Origin: CAVRAZ01 sp963719135
GTDB lineage: Bacteria > Pseudomonadota > Gammaproteobacteria > DSM-19610
NCBI GenBank assembly: GCA_963719135.1
Contig: CAVRAZ010000002.1
Location: 186,001-250,000 of the forward strand
Direction of reading: 5' to 3'
DNA: 64,000 nucleotides
Below, piece after piece: positions 1 to 8,758 of the stretch. The position numbers were made by a program, and so were the translations under genes. The first letter of the stretch is position 1, and each line of letters opens with the position of its first letter. The notes under the pieces are model-generated. The model did no database searches and was not told the origin of the DNA. It saw only the letters and a program-made list of their open reading frames with translations.

Positions 1-911
1 AGCCGCGTTTCGACATCATCAATTCATTGCTGTCGGAGCTGGCCGTGCTCGCGTTCGAATACGGCTACGCGACCTCCAGTCCGGAGACGCTGGTCATCTG
101 GGAGGCGCAGTTCGGCGATTTCGCCAACTGTGCGCAGGTGGTCGTCGACCAGTTCATTGCGAGCGGTTATCTGAAGTGGGGCCGCCTGTGCCAGCTCACG
201 CTGTTCCTGCCGCACGGATTCGAAGGCCAGGGGCCCGAACATTCCTCGGCGCGTCTGGAGCGCTTCCTGCAATTGTGCGCCGAACTCAACATGCGCGTCT
301 GGGTGCCGACCACGCCGGCGCAGCTCTTCCATCTGCTGCGCGATCAGATGAAGCGCAGGTTCAGGCGTCCGCTGATCGTCATGACGCCGAAAAGCCTGCT
401 GCGCCACCGCCAGTCGGTTTCCACGCTGGACGCGTTCACCGACGGCGGACTCGCCGTGGTGCTGCCCGAGGTCGACCCGATCGACAGTTCACAGGTGCGG
501 CGCGTGGTGCTTTGTTCCGGCAAGGTATTCTTCGATCTGCTGCTGGCGCGGCGCGAGCGCGGCATCGGGGACATCGCCCTGCTGCGCGTCGAGCAGCTCT
601 ATCCATTCCCGCGCCGCCCCCTGAGGGAGCTGCTCGACGGGTACGTCAACGCGCGCGAGATCGTGTGGTGCCAGGAGGATCCCCGCAACCAGGGGGCCTG
701 GTACCAGATTCAGCACCACCTGCGCGCGCTCAAGCGCGGCGACCAGTCGCTGGGCTATGCGGGCCGCCCGCCGTCCGCGTCGCCGGCCTGCGGTTATGCC
801 CACCTGCACCAGGCGCAGCAGCAGTCGCTGGTCGACACCGCGCTGTCGGACCGGGCGGTCGACGACCCCGGCGAACGTCTCGACGACACGGACACCCATC
901 CGTTCGCTTGA
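1..911 (+). CDS. sucA: 2-oxoglutarate dehydrogenase E1 component, C-terminal part
   Basis: This is the last ~302 codons of the thiamine-diphosphate E1 subunit, which decarboxylates 2-oxoglutarate and transfers the succinyl group to the lipoyl E2 in the TCA cycle. The frame is open from the window edge. It shows the family signatures AFEYGYA, IWEAQFGDFAN, GPEHSSARLERFLQL and MTPKSLLRH in the expected order, then the C-terminal WCQEDPRNQGAW and a final SASPACGYAHLHQ block. Family members are about 930 residues, so roughly two thirds lie upstream. A ~30-residue acidic tail follows the normal end. No sucB or lpd follows on this strand: the next gene is an antiporter 780 bp away, which is unusual for the locus. 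Confidence 0.95.
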   Translation, partial: PRFDIINSLLSELAVLAFEYGYATSSPETLVIWEAQFGDFANCAQVVVDQFIASGYLKWGRLCQLTLFLPHGFEGQGPEHSSARLERFLQLCAELNMRVWVPTTPAQLFHLLRDQMKRRFRRPLIVMTPKSLLRHRQSVSTLDAFTDGGLAVVLPEVDPIDSSQVRRVVLCSGKVFFDLLLARRERGIGDIALLRVEQLYPFPRRPLRELLDGYVNAREIVWCQEDPRNQGAWYQIQHHLRALKRGDQSLGYAGRPPSASPACGYAHLHQAQQQSLVDTALSDRAVDDPGERLDDTDTHPFA

Positions 912-1693
912 AGGGACGGGCGATCCGTCCTGTCGCAGGAGCGGACGCTTGGCGGCGGGGGCGGCGCGATCCCCGGGTGTGCCGTTGGCGGTCACCCTTG
1001 GACGCCGAACCGAACCGGACCTGCGGGGTCTGCGTTCAGACCTGTCGGGTCGAGGTCAGTGCACGAACGTCGCGCCGACGCGCACCCCGGTACCCCCGAT
1101 GGGTGACGTGATCTCAGCCCGCCGGCATTCGTCCAGGTACCTGTTGTGCCGCTCGCCGGCGGCGGGGCTGCATGGCCGCGCGGCCCTATGCTACCATCCC
1201 GGCTGTTGACTGGACGGTCGCAACCTGTCGCCGATCGAGCGCCGCACGGAAGCCGGGTGGAGTCCGCTCGCAATTCCTTCACCGGCACGCGGCCATACGC
1301 ATCGGTGACCCTGGACCCGCCCGCCACCTGCGGCACTTGCAGAGACATAACCAGGCGAGTGTCCCGCTTTCCGGTTCCCGTTCGCATATTCACGAATCGA
1401 CCTGTCCAGACCAAGGCGCGCGTGTCTTCGGGATGGCGGGAGGTTCAGTGCCTGGTCCTGAGATTCGCAAGGAGCCTTGCGTTGGCGGTAGCTGCAGACG
1501 AAGAACGAACCCTGGCGCTGGCGACATCGAACGCGTTCCTCATCCCCACGCATCCGTCAACGCGCCGATCATGGGACGGGGCGGCCATCGCGTGCCCGAT
1601 TTCATCCGCGCCGGCGGCGTCACGACGCCGCTGTTTCTGTTCGTGCCGATCTTCATGATGAGTCGGGTGTTCTGAACTGTCGAGGAGTCCGCG
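912..1693. other. Intergenic region between sucA and nhaD
   Basis: About 780 bases without a convincing gene. Long open frames here have no ribosome binding site and read as arginine/proline-rich shadows typical of high GC. A 34-codon frame at 1571-1675 ends in a hydrophobic stretch but has no Shine-Dalgarno sequence. The GAGGAG at about 1682 belongs to nhaD. The length would allow a leader RNA or regulatory region for nhaD, but I could not recognise a known riboswitch. Confidence 0.5.
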
Positions 1694-3109
1694 ATGTTCC
1701 CGTCTGTGCGCTGGTCATTTCCGCTGTTGCTGTTACTGCCCGCCGCCGCCCGGGCGGACGAGGCCGGAGATCGTCTGCTGGATCTGACGCAAGACCGGGT
1801 GGGTTACCTGTCGCTGATCGTGTTCGTCCTCGCCTATCTGCTGGTCATGGCCGAGGAGTTCACGCATCTGCGCAAGTCGAAACCGGTCATCATCGCCGCC
1901 GGCGTCATCTGGACGGTGATCGGCATCGAATACGCCGGCCGGGGAATGTCAAAGCTGGCCGAAGCGGCGGCGCGCCACAATCTGCTGGACTATGCCGAGT
2001 TGATGCTGTTCCTGCTGGTGGCGATGACCTACATCAACTCCATGAACGAGCGCCGCGTGTTCGACGCGCTGCGCGCCTGGCTGATTCGCACGGGCTTCGG
2101 ATTCCGTCAACTGTTCTGGCTGACCGGCTCGCTGGCGTTCGTCATCTCGCCGTTCGCGGACAACCTGACCACTGCGTTGCTGATGTGTGCGGTGGTGCTC
2201 GCCGTCGGCAAAGGCAATCACCGGTTCGTCAGTCTGGCGTGCATCAACATCGTGGTCGGCGCCAACGCCGGCGGCGCCTTCAGCCCGTTCGGCGACATCA
2301 CCACGCTGATGGTGTGGCAGAAGGGCGTGGTGCAGTTCTGGACGTTCTTCGTCCTGTTCGTTCCTGCGCTGGTGAACTTCCTGGTGCCGGCCGTCCTGAT
2401 GCACTTCGCCGTCCCGGACATGAAACCGACCGCCCCGGGCGACGACGTCAGAATGAAGCGCGGCGCGCGGCCGATCATCTTTCTGTTTCTCGTCACCATC
2501 ATGTTGGCCGTCAGCTTCCACAACTACCTGGGCCTGCCGCCGGTACTGGGCATGCTGACCGGTCTGGGCTTCCTGCAGGTATTCGGGTTTTACCTGAAAA
2601 AGACGGTCAAACGCGAGTGTCTGCGGCGCGACCGGAGCGGCAATGTCCAGACTATCAGCGACGTCGTTCCGTTCGACGTGTTCGAAGGCGTCGCCCGCGC
2701 CGAATGGGACACCCTGCTGTTCTTCTACGGTGTGGTGATGTGCGTCGGCGGGCTCGGTTTCATCGGTTATCTGAACCTGGCGTCCCATGTCATGTACACC
2801 AACTGGGGCGCGACCGAGGCCAATGTCGCGGTGGGCCTGCTGTCGGCGTTCGTCGACAACATTCCGGTGATGTTCGCGGTATTGAGCATGCAACCGGACA
2901 TGCCGACGGGGCAGTGGCTGCTGGTCACCATGACAGCGGGTGTCGGCGGCAGTCTGTTGTCGATCGGCTCGGCTGCGGGTGTCGGGCTGATGGGGCAGGC
3001 GCGCGGGAGTTACACCTTCTTCAGTCATCTGAAGTGGACGCCGGCCATCGCGCTGGGCTACGCCGCCAGCATCTACTGCCATCTGTGGGTCAACAGCCGG
3101 ATGTTCTGA
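1694..3109 (+). CDS. nhaD: NhaD-type Na+/H+ antiporter
   Basis: Inner-membrane antiporter expected to expel Na+ (and Li+) in exchange for protons, supporting pH and sodium homeostasis. The 471-residue product begins with a cleavable-looking signal segment ending in AAARADEA, as in NhaD proteins. It then has about a dozen hydrophobic helices, including the conserved SPFADNLTTALL and NAGGAFSPFGDITTLMVW blocks of the ion-transporter (ArsB/NhaD) superfamily and the C-terminal AFVDNIPVMFA segment. A GAGGAG ribosome binding site lies just before the ATG. It stands alone between sucA and a peroxidase. Together with the sucrose genes further on, it fits a salt-adapted host, which is inference. Family assignment is firm; the precise ion preference is not visible. 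Confidence 0.93.
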   Translation: MFPSVRWSFPLLLLLPAAARADEAGDRLLDLTQDRVGYLSLIVFVLAYLLVMAEEFTHLRKSKPVIIAAGVIWTVIGIEYAGRGMSKLAEAAARHNLLDYAELMLFLLVAMTYINSMNERRVFDALRAWLIRTGFGFRQLFWLTGSLAFVISPFADNLTTALLMCAVVLAVGKGNHRFVSLACINIVVGANAGGAFSPFGDITTLMVWQKGVVQFWTFFVLFVPALVNFLVPAVLMHFAVPDMKPTAPGDDVRMKRGARPIIFLFLVTIMLAVSFHNYLGLPPVLGMLTGLGFLQVFGFYLKKTVKRECLRRDRSGNVQTISDVVPFDVFEGVARAEWDTLLFFYGVVMCVGGLGFIGYLNLASHVMYTNWGATEANVAVGLLSAFVDNIPVMFAVLSMQPDMPTGQWLLVTMTAGVGGSLLSIGSAAGVGLMGQARGSYTFFSHLKWTPAIALGYAASIYCHLWVNSRMF

Positions 3110-3398
3110 GTGCGGTCGGCGGTGCGATGAACCCGCCTGTGCAGCACTTCGGTTGTTGCAACGAGCAATCGTGCACCCTGTCCGATAACCGGCAAGCGGA
3201 AAACCGGGTTCGGCACGCGGCTCAGCTTGCTCGATCGGTTCATGCGCGCGCCATAGCGCACCTCTTGAACATGCCGCGCTGAATTGATTGTTGCGTATCA
3301 CAGGGAACCATGGCGCCGTCGGGTTGCCATAGGCTCTTGCGCGACAGGTGCAGCACTGGTTTTGCGTGCCGCGAAATCCGACAGCAGAGGAGGGGTTT

Positions 3399-4442
3399 AT
3401 GGAAGCCAACACCGTCGACAGTCGCAGACCTGCGATGGCGGATCGTCCACCCATCGTTGCAGCCTTCATTCTGGCGGGCGCCCTCGCGTCGGGTGCGACG
3501 GCGGCCATCGCCGAACAGACGCCGGTAACGCCCGACCAGGTGATATCGGCCATGGAGACAACCTTTAGTGTCACGCCGGGCGAGCGGCGCAACCACATCA
3601 AGGGCACCTGTGCCCTCGGCGAATTCGTGGCGGCGCCGGGTGCATCGGCGTATTCGCGTTCCGCGCTGTTTTCGGGGACGCCGGTCCCGGTCTTCGCGCG
3701 GTTCTCGCTGGCCGGCGGTAATCCGAACATTCCCGACGCGGCGCGCAGCCCGCGCGGCATGGCGCTGGAGTTCCGTTTGCCCGGCGGCAGACTGCAGCAC
3801 ATGACGATGCTCAACACGCCGGTGTTCGGCGCCGCAACGCCGCAAACCTTTCTCGATTTCATCGTCGCCATCAGACCCGACCCGGCCACCGGCAAGCCGG
3901 ACCCGGAGAAGATCAAGGCGTTCAAGGCCGGTCATCCGGACAGTGCGGCCCAGACGCAATTTCTCGCGGACCACAACCCGCCGCCGAGTTACGCGAACAG
4001 TGCCTACTTCGGTATTCACACGTTCCGGTTCGTCGACGGTGACGGGAAGGCCACTCTGGTGCGCTGGCGGTTCGTACCGCAGGACGGCGAACAGCAGCTT
4101 TCCGACCAGCAAATCAAGACCGCGCCGAAGGATTTTCTCGAACAGGCGCTGATCGAGCGCACCCGACTAGGGCCGGTGCGCTGGGACATGTGGATCGCCA
4201 TCGGCGAGCCGGGTGATTCGGTCACGGACCCGACCGTCGCGTGGCCGCAGGATCGCAAGTCGGTCAAGGTCGGGACGCTGACGATCACCTCGGCGATGCT
4301 GCAGAAGGGCGCCGCCTGCGAAACGATCAACTTCGATCCGCTGGTCCTGAGCGACGGCATCGAAGCGACGGACGATCCGATCCTGCAGTTCCGCTCGCCG
4401 GCCTACGCGATTTCCTTCGGCAAACGACTGCAGGGTAAATAG
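3399..4442 (+). CDS. Catalase-related peroxidase (SrpA-like heme protein)
   Basis: Predicted heme peroxidase of the catalase superfamily, 347 residues, the short form without the C-terminal flavodoxin-like domain. The start at 3399 is chosen because a strong GAGGAGGGG lies seven bases upstream; the frame is open further 5'. An N-terminal hydrophobic segment (about residues 18-40) suggests export or membrane anchoring. Catalase features are visible: the distal histidine in RRNHIKGTC, the ARFSLAGGNPN and SPRGMALEF blocks, and a proximal RSPAY (RxxxY) near the C terminus. Small members of this family usually act as peroxidases rather than true catalases, so organic peroxides or H2O2 with a donor are likely substrates. 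No obvious operon partner is present. Confidence 0.88.
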   Translation: MEANTVDSRRPAMADRPPIVAAFILAGALASGATAAIAEQTPVTPDQVISAMETTFSVTPGERRNHIKGTCALGEFVAAPGASAYSRSALFSGTPVPVFARFSLAGGNPNIPDAARSPRGMALEFRLPGGRLQHMTMLNTPVFGAATPQTFLDFIVAIRPDPATGKPDPEKIKAFKAGHPDSAAQTQFLADHNPPPSYANSAYFGIHTFRFVDGDGKATLVRWRFVPQDGEQQLSDQQIKTAPKDFLEQALIERTRLGPVRWDMWIAIGEPGDSVTDPTVAWPQDRKSVKVGTLTITSAMLQKGAACETINFDPLVLSDGIEATDDPILQFRSPAYAISFGKRLQGK

Positions 4443-4475
4443 GTCGCCGCGGCGATGCCGGTGTCCGGCAACGTC

Positions 4476-4625
4476 TTACAGTCCGATGCCCGGCGTCTCG
4501 GTCGTCTCCGCCGGGCAGTCGCTGGCATCGTCGATGTCTTCGAAAAATAACCAGTACAACCACACGCCCAGCGTCACCACCTGCACGAGCAGCAGGGCCG
4601 CGAGCAGCAGTTTTACAGTTTTCAT
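4476..4625 (-). CDS. Small membrane protein, 49 residues, unknown function
   Basis: A short reading frame of 49 codons plus stop. It starts at the ATG at 4625 and is preceded by CGAGGATG-type ribosome binding sequence (AGGA about seven bases upstream). The product has a single strong transmembrane helix (MKTVK, then LLLAALLLVQVVTLGVWLYW), followed by a short acidic tail rich in Asp, Glu and Thr with one cysteine. This basic N terminus, helix and acidic tail are typical of real small inner-membrane proteins. It is convergent with the peroxidase gene, ending 34 bases from that gene's stop. I do not recognise the family. Confidence 0.6.
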   Translation of the reverse strand: MKTVKLLLAALLLVQVVTLGVWLYWLFFEDIDDASDCPAETTETPGIGL

Positions 4626-5081
4626 AGCGGCATCCTCGTGGCTGTATCGCGTTCGCTCCCTGTAGTAGCCTTGGGTAACCCCCGTCTGGCTGCATGTTGT
4701 GCCATGTGGGCTGGCTGAATCGCGTTGAGTCGTAGGACTGGATAGGGGTTATGCGGCATAGATGGCGCCTGACCTCGCTCAACAGCCGCGCCGCCTCTTG
4801 GCGTTAGCTGGGTGGGCTTGTATCTCCGGATGATTCTGCGCAAATGAACCCTGATGTCAATATTGACCGGCGGGCTCCGGTCGATGGGGGTGTTTGGGCG
4901 TTGACCTGCGCTGGCCCGACAACATCCGATTTGGCCCTGGCCGAACCCGCAGCCTAATGCAATGAATGCCCCGGGAGAAACGAGCACTGGCGGTATATTG
5001 AGGCGCTGATACCGGCGCTCGATTTGACTCCGTGGAAATTGCGAACCCTGATAGAACTCGAAATTTAGACAGGACACGGAG
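4626..5081. other. Gene-free stretch before the integrase relic
   Basis: No coding region is supported. The only notable element is a weak core-site-like pair, GCTCAAC (4777-4783) and GTTAGCT (4803-4809). They are too close together and imperfect to call an integron recombination site. The stretch separates the 49-residue gene, which reads away, from the integrase-like remnant. Confidence 0.4.
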
Positions 5082-5417
5082 GTGGTCATGGCCGGGAAGC
5101 GCGCGCTGCATCAGGTCGGGGATCGTATTCGCGCACCCCGCCACAGTTACGGCACCGAGAAGGCATACTGCTACGGGATCAGGTATTTCATCGGGTTTCA
5201 CGGGATGCGGCACGCCAGCGAGTGGCGGTCGGCGTCGTGCGCGCGCGTGGCGAACGCCCGGAACTCGCCGGTGGTGCAGCGGTGCAATCCTCCGGCGTCC
5301 GTGATCCCGCGCATAGGCGGGTACGCACCAGCGGCGACATCCGGACCTTCGGAGTGCAGGCGGTTTTGCGGCCGGTGGCGGGACTCTGCGGCGGTACGCC
5401 GGATTTCGCAGTCGTGA
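5082..5417 (+). pseudogene. Remnant of an integron-type tyrosine recombinase (N-terminal fragment)
   Basis: An in-frame stretch starting at GTG 5082 / ATG 5088, preceded by GGAGGTGG, encodes a segment very like the N-terminal SAM-like domain of integron integrases: LHQVGDRIRAPRHSYGTEKA, then AYCYGIRYFIGFHGMRHASE. The family normally reads LLDQVRDRIRxxHYSxRTEKAYxxWIRRFIxFHxxRHPxxM. A further faint match (ARN...NPPAS against ERNVAASTQNQALS) continues to about 5290, after which similarity is lost. The whole catalytic domain with the R-H-R-Y residues is missing and the frame stops at 5417. I read this as a decayed integrase; the alternative is a Xer-like phage integrase fragment of the same fold. 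Confidence 0.6.
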
Positions 5418-5542
5418 CCGGCGTGCCCTGAGCGCGCGCGTTCGCAGCGACGGTCGTAAGGAGGAAATTCGTGAGTTGTGACAAAACCCCTTTTGAAACA
5501 GGTACTAGCGTTGTTTCAGGGAGTCTGGTATGGTTTGATAAT

Positions 5543-5629
5543 TGGTGCCGAGGAGAGGACTTGAACCTCCACTGGGTTACCCCAACTAGCACCTGAAGCT
5601 AGCGCGTCTACCAATTTCGCCACCTCGGC
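5543..5629 (-). tRNA. tRNA-Leu, anticodon CAG
   Basis: Reading the minus strand from 5629, GCCGAGG pairs with CCTCGGC to make the 7-bp acceptor stem, followed by discriminator A and an encoded CCA (5545-5543). The D arm has the leucine-type ATTGGTAGACGCG, the anticodon stem CTAGC/GCTAG encloses the loop TTCAGGT giving anticodon CAG, a long variable arm (TTGGGG...CCCAG) is present as in class II tRNAs, and the T loop is GTTCAAG. It is divergent from rnr. The only tRNA in the window. Confidence 0.97.
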
Positions 5630-5661
5630 AATCCAGGGCCGTGCGGCACCGGAAGCCGCGG

Positions 5662-5690
5662 ACTCTACCGATGCCCTGGCGTCTTGTCAA
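5662..5690 (-). promoter_or_regulatory. Sigma70-type promoter of tRNA-Leu
   Basis: On the minus strand TTGACA (5690-5685) and TAGAGT (5667-5662) are separated by exactly 17 bases. The expected start is near 5655, giving a leader of about 25 bases before the mature tRNA. The perfect -35 is consistent with a strong stable-RNA promoter. Confidence 0.7.
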
Positions 5691-5761
5691 TTCGGATTGT
5701 CGCTTCAGCCGTGCTTTGAATTCATAGCGGTGGGAAGCAACAGACCGATGTCGAGGAAACA

Positions 5762-8062
5762 ATGAGCAAAAAGCAACGCCGGCGGCGCGACACGGTCGAT
5801 CCGCACGCGGGGCGCGAAGCCGAGCGCTACGAGCGTCCGATCGCCAGCCGCGAATTCATCATGCAGCGGCTCGACGAGGTCGGGCGGCTGCTGACGCTGG
5901 ATGAAATCGGCGAACTGTTCGGCATGCAGTCGGACGACGAGTGGGAGGCGCTGCGCCGCCGCCTGCGCGCGATGGAGCGCGATGGCCAGTTGATCCGCAA
6001 CCGCCGCGGCGGCTACGGACTGGTCGACCGCATGGACCTGGTGCGCGGCCGCATCGTCGGCCACCCGGACGGTTTCGGCTTCATGGTGCCCGACGAAGGC
6101 GGCGACGACCTGTTTCTGTCGCCGCGCCAGATGCGCGCCGTGTTCCACGGCGACCGCGTCGTCGCGCGCGTCACCGGCATCGATCAGCGCGGGCGGCGCG
6201 AAGGGGCCGTGGTCGAGGTGCTGGAGCGCAACACCCCGCGCGCGGTCGGCCGCATCTATTTCGAGGGCGGCGTCAGCTTCGTCACGCCCGACAACAAGCG
6301 CATCACGCAGGACATCCAGATTCCGCGCGGCGACACCGGCGGTGCGCGCAACGGCCAGTTCGTGTGCGCCGAGATCGTCGAACAGCCGACGCTGCGCAAC
6401 ATGCCGATCGGCCGCGTGGTGGAGGTCATCGGCGATCACATGGCGCCGGGCATGGAGATCGACGTCGCCATCCGCGCCCATGACGTGCCGCTGCAGTGGC
6501 CGCAGGCGGTGCAGGACGAGATCAGGCACCTGACGGAAGAGGTCCCGAAAACCGCCAGGCGCGGCCGCGTCGACCTGCGGGCAACGCCGCTGGTGACCAT
6601 CGACGGCGCGGATTCGCGCGACTTCGACGACGCCGTGTTCTGCGAAAAGACGCCGCGCGGCTGGCGTCTGCTGGTGGCGATCGCCGATGTGTGCTGGTAC
6701 GTCCGGCCCGGCACAGCGCTGGACGCCGAGGCGCAGCTGCGCGGCAATTCGGTCTATTTTCCCGAGCGCGTCATCCCCATGCTGCCGGAGATACTGTCCA
6801 ACGGTCTCTGTTCGCTCAACCCCGAGGTCGACCGGCTGTGCATGGTCTGCGATCTTTCGGTCAACCGCGAGGGCAAGGTCACCCGCTCGCGCTTTTACGA
6901 TGCCGTGATGCGCTCGCACGCCCGGTTGACCTACGACGAGGTCGCGCGTTTGCTGGTGGAGGGTGACGGGCGGCCGGGCGAAAGGCACGAGGCGCTGATG
7001 CCGATGCTGGAATCCCTGTACGGCCTGTACAAAGTGCTGCGGACGTCGCGCGAGCAGCGCGGCGCCATCGACTTCGAGACCGTGGAAACCCAGATCGTAT
7101 TCGGCGACGACCGAAAGATCGAACGCATCGTCGCCGTGGAGCGCAACGATGCGCACAAGATCATCGAGGAGTGCATGATCGCCGCCAACGTCTGCGCCGC
7201 GCGGTTCCTGACCCGGCACAAGCTGCCGACGCTGTATCGCGTACACGAGGGGCCGAAGCCGGAAAAGCTGGTGGACCTGCGCGAATTCCTCGGCGAACTG
7301 GGCCTGTCCCTGGGCGGCGGCGCCAAACCCGAAGCGGCGGACTACGCACGCCTGCTGCAGACGATCCAGCCGCGCCCCGACGCGCACCTGATCCAGACGG
7401 TGCTGCTGCGCTCGCTCTCGCAGGCGCGCTACAGCCCCGACAACGTCGGTCATTTCGGCCTCGCCCATCAGGAATATCTGCATTTCACTTCACCCATCCG
7501 CCGCTACCCGGACCTGCTGGTGCACCGCGGCATCCGCTATGTACTGAAGAAACAGCAGGCCGAGCAGGAAGAGCGCAAGGCCACCGCGAAGACGCTCGCG
7601 GCCGGCGGCGCGGCCCGTTACGAGCACGACCCGATGCAGGCGTTCGGCGACCAGTGTTCGGCCACCGAGCGGCGCGCCGACGAGGCGACCCGCGACGCGG
7701 TCGACTGGCTGAAATGCGAGTACATGCTGGACAAGATCGGCGCGGAGTATGACGGCGTGATCAGCGGCGTGACGTTGTTCGGGATTTTTGTGGAACTGAA
7801 GGATATTTTCGTCGAGGGGCTGGTCCATGTCACCGCGTTGCACAACGACTATTATCACTTCGACCCGGCGGGACACCGGCTGCTGGGCGAACGCACCGGC
7901 CGCATCTACCGCCTGGCCGACGCAGTGCGCGTCAAGGTCGTGCGGGTCGACCTGGACGACCGCAAGATCGATTTCGAACTGGCGGACGGGCGGCCGGAGC
8001 GGACGTCCGAGGCCGACGGCCGGAAGCGAACCAAGGGTAAACGAGACAGGAGCAGACGATGA
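5762..8062 (+). CDS. rnr: Ribonuclease R
   Basis: Processive 3'-5' exoribonuclease that degrades structured RNA and takes part in RNA quality control. The 766-residue product has an N-terminal helix-turn-helix region (about 25-85), cold-shock/OB domains (about 85-240), the RNB catalytic domain with the Mg-binding DSRDFDDAV at about residue 282, and a C-terminal S1 domain starting near 664 (GVISGVTLFGIFVELKD). It ends in a basic tail rich in Lys and Arg. The start follows GAGGAAACA. Its stop overlaps the next gene's ATG (ATGA), and rlmB follows one gene later. The rnr-rlmB pairing is a common gammaproteobacterial arrangement. Confidence 0.97.
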   Translation: MSKKQRRRRDTVDPHAGREAERYERPIASREFIMQRLDEVGRLLTLDEIGELFGMQSDDEWEALRRRLRAMERDGQLIRNRRGGYGLVDRMDLVRGRIVGHPDGFGFMVPDEGGDDLFLSPRQMRAVFHGDRVVARVTGIDQRGRREGAVVEVLERNTPRAVGRIYFEGGVSFVTPDNKRITQDIQIPRGDTGGARNGQFVCAEIVEQPTLRNMPIGRVVEVIGDHMAPGMEIDVAIRAHDVPLQWPQAVQDEIRHLTEEVPKTARRGRVDLRATPLVTIDGADSRDFDDAVFCEKTPRGWRLLVAIADVCWYVRPGTALDAEAQLRGNSVYFPERVIPMLPEILSNGLCSLNPEVDRLCMVCDLSVNREGKVTRSRFYDAVMRSHARLTYDEVARLLVEGDGRPGERHEALMPMLESLYGLYKVLRTSREQRGAIDFETVETQIVFGDDRKIERIVAVERNDAHKIIEECMIAANVCAARFLTRHKLPTLYRVHEGPKPEKLVDLREFLGELGLSLGGGAKPEAADYARLLQTIQPRPDAHLIQTVLLRSLSQARYSPDNVGHFGLAHQEYLHFTSPIRRYPDLLVHRGIRYVLKKQQAEQEERKATAKTLAAGGAARYEHDPMQAFGDQCSATERRADEATRDAVDWLKCEYMLDKIGAEYDGVISGVTLFGIFVELKDIFVEGLVHVTALHNDYYHFDPAGHRLLGERTGRIYRLADAVRVKVVRVDLDDRKIDFELADGRPERTSEADGRKRTKGKRDRSRR

Positions 8063-8745
8063 ACAGCTTGAGTAAGGGTGTGTTGATAGCAGTCATGCTG
8101 GGATTGGCCGCCTGCGCCACCGACGATCCGAACCGGCGCACCAAGACAGGCGCCGCCGTCGGTGCCGTCGCCGGCGCGGTCCTCGGCAAGCAGGTGAGCG
8201 GCGGGCCGAAAGGCGCGCTCACCGGCGCCCTCGTCGGCGCGGTCGCCGGCGGTGCGGTCGGCAACTACATGGACCGCCAGCAGCGGGAAATGGAGGCGGC
8301 GCTGGCCGACGAGCAGCAGCGCCACGATCTCGAGATCCAGCGCATGCAGGACCAGAGTCTGAAGATCGACGTCGCCAACGAGGTGTCCTTCGATTTCGAT
8401 TCGGCGGCGCTGAAGCCGGCGTTTCTGCCGACGCTGGACAAGGTCGCCGGCGTATTGCAGCGCTTCGACCGAAGCGTGGTGCATATCATCGGTTATACCG
8501 ATTCCACCGGCACCGCCGTGTACAACCAGGTGCTGTCGGAGCGCCGTGCGCGCAGTGTTGCCGGCTATCTCGGTGCACACGGCGTCGATCCGGGCCGGCT
8601 GCAGACCGAGGGCCGCGGCGAAAACGAACCGCGCGCCACCAACGCGACCGAGGCGGGGCGCCAGTTGAACCGGCGCGTGGAGATACTGATCAAGCCGGTG
8701 GTCGAGGGCGACGAACCGCGCGCCTACGAACCGAATCCCTACTGA
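8059..8745 (+). CDS. OmpA-family outer-membrane lipoprotein (YiaD-like)
   Basis: Predicted lipoprotein of 228 residues. The signal peptide ends in the lipobox LAAC with the lipidated cysteine at residue 19. Next comes a glycine-zipper region (about 27-75: repeated GAxxGAVAGAVLG), a short charged helix, then an OmpA-like peptidoglycan-binding domain from about 105 (SFDFDSAALKP ... GYTDSTGTAVYNQVLSERRA ... NRRVEI). Such proteins tether the outer membrane to the cell wall. The gene overlaps rnr by four bases and precedes rlmB by 13 bases, so it is probably co-transcribed; insertion of this lipoprotein between rnr and rlmB is not the usual arrangement. The C-terminal tail is acidic and then proline/tyrosine-containing. 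Confidence 0.9.
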   Translation: MNSLSKGVLIAVMLGLAACATDDPNRRTKTGAAVGAVAGAVLGKQVSGGPKGALTGALVGAVAGGAVGNYMDRQQREMEAALADEQQRHDLEIQRMQDQSLKIDVANEVSFDFDSAALKPAFLPTLDKVAGVLQRFDRSVVHIIGYTDSTGTAVYNQVLSERRARSVAGYLGAHGVDPGRLQTEGRGENEPRATNATEAGRQLNRRVEILIKPVVEGDEPRAYEPNPY

Positions 8746-8758
8746 CGGGGCGCCGGCG

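Noticed and set aside
1571..1675. 34-codon frame ending in a hydrophobic stretch (TTPLFLFVPIFMM) just before nhaD
   Set aside because: No ribosome binding site, and the frame extends 5' as arginine-rich shadow sequence; not enough to call a gene.
3127..3282. 51-codon frame with several cysteines after nhaD
   Set aside because: No Shine-Dalgarno sequence and composition like an out-of-frame extension; no family recognised.
4777..4809. attC-like core sites GCTCAAC and GTTAGCT near the integrase remnant
   Set aside because: Only 33 bases end to end, below the minimum attC length, and the second core has a mismatch.
5705..7483. 592-codon minus-strand frame opposite rnr
   Set aside because: Antisense shadow; the plus strand has all RNase R domains in order.
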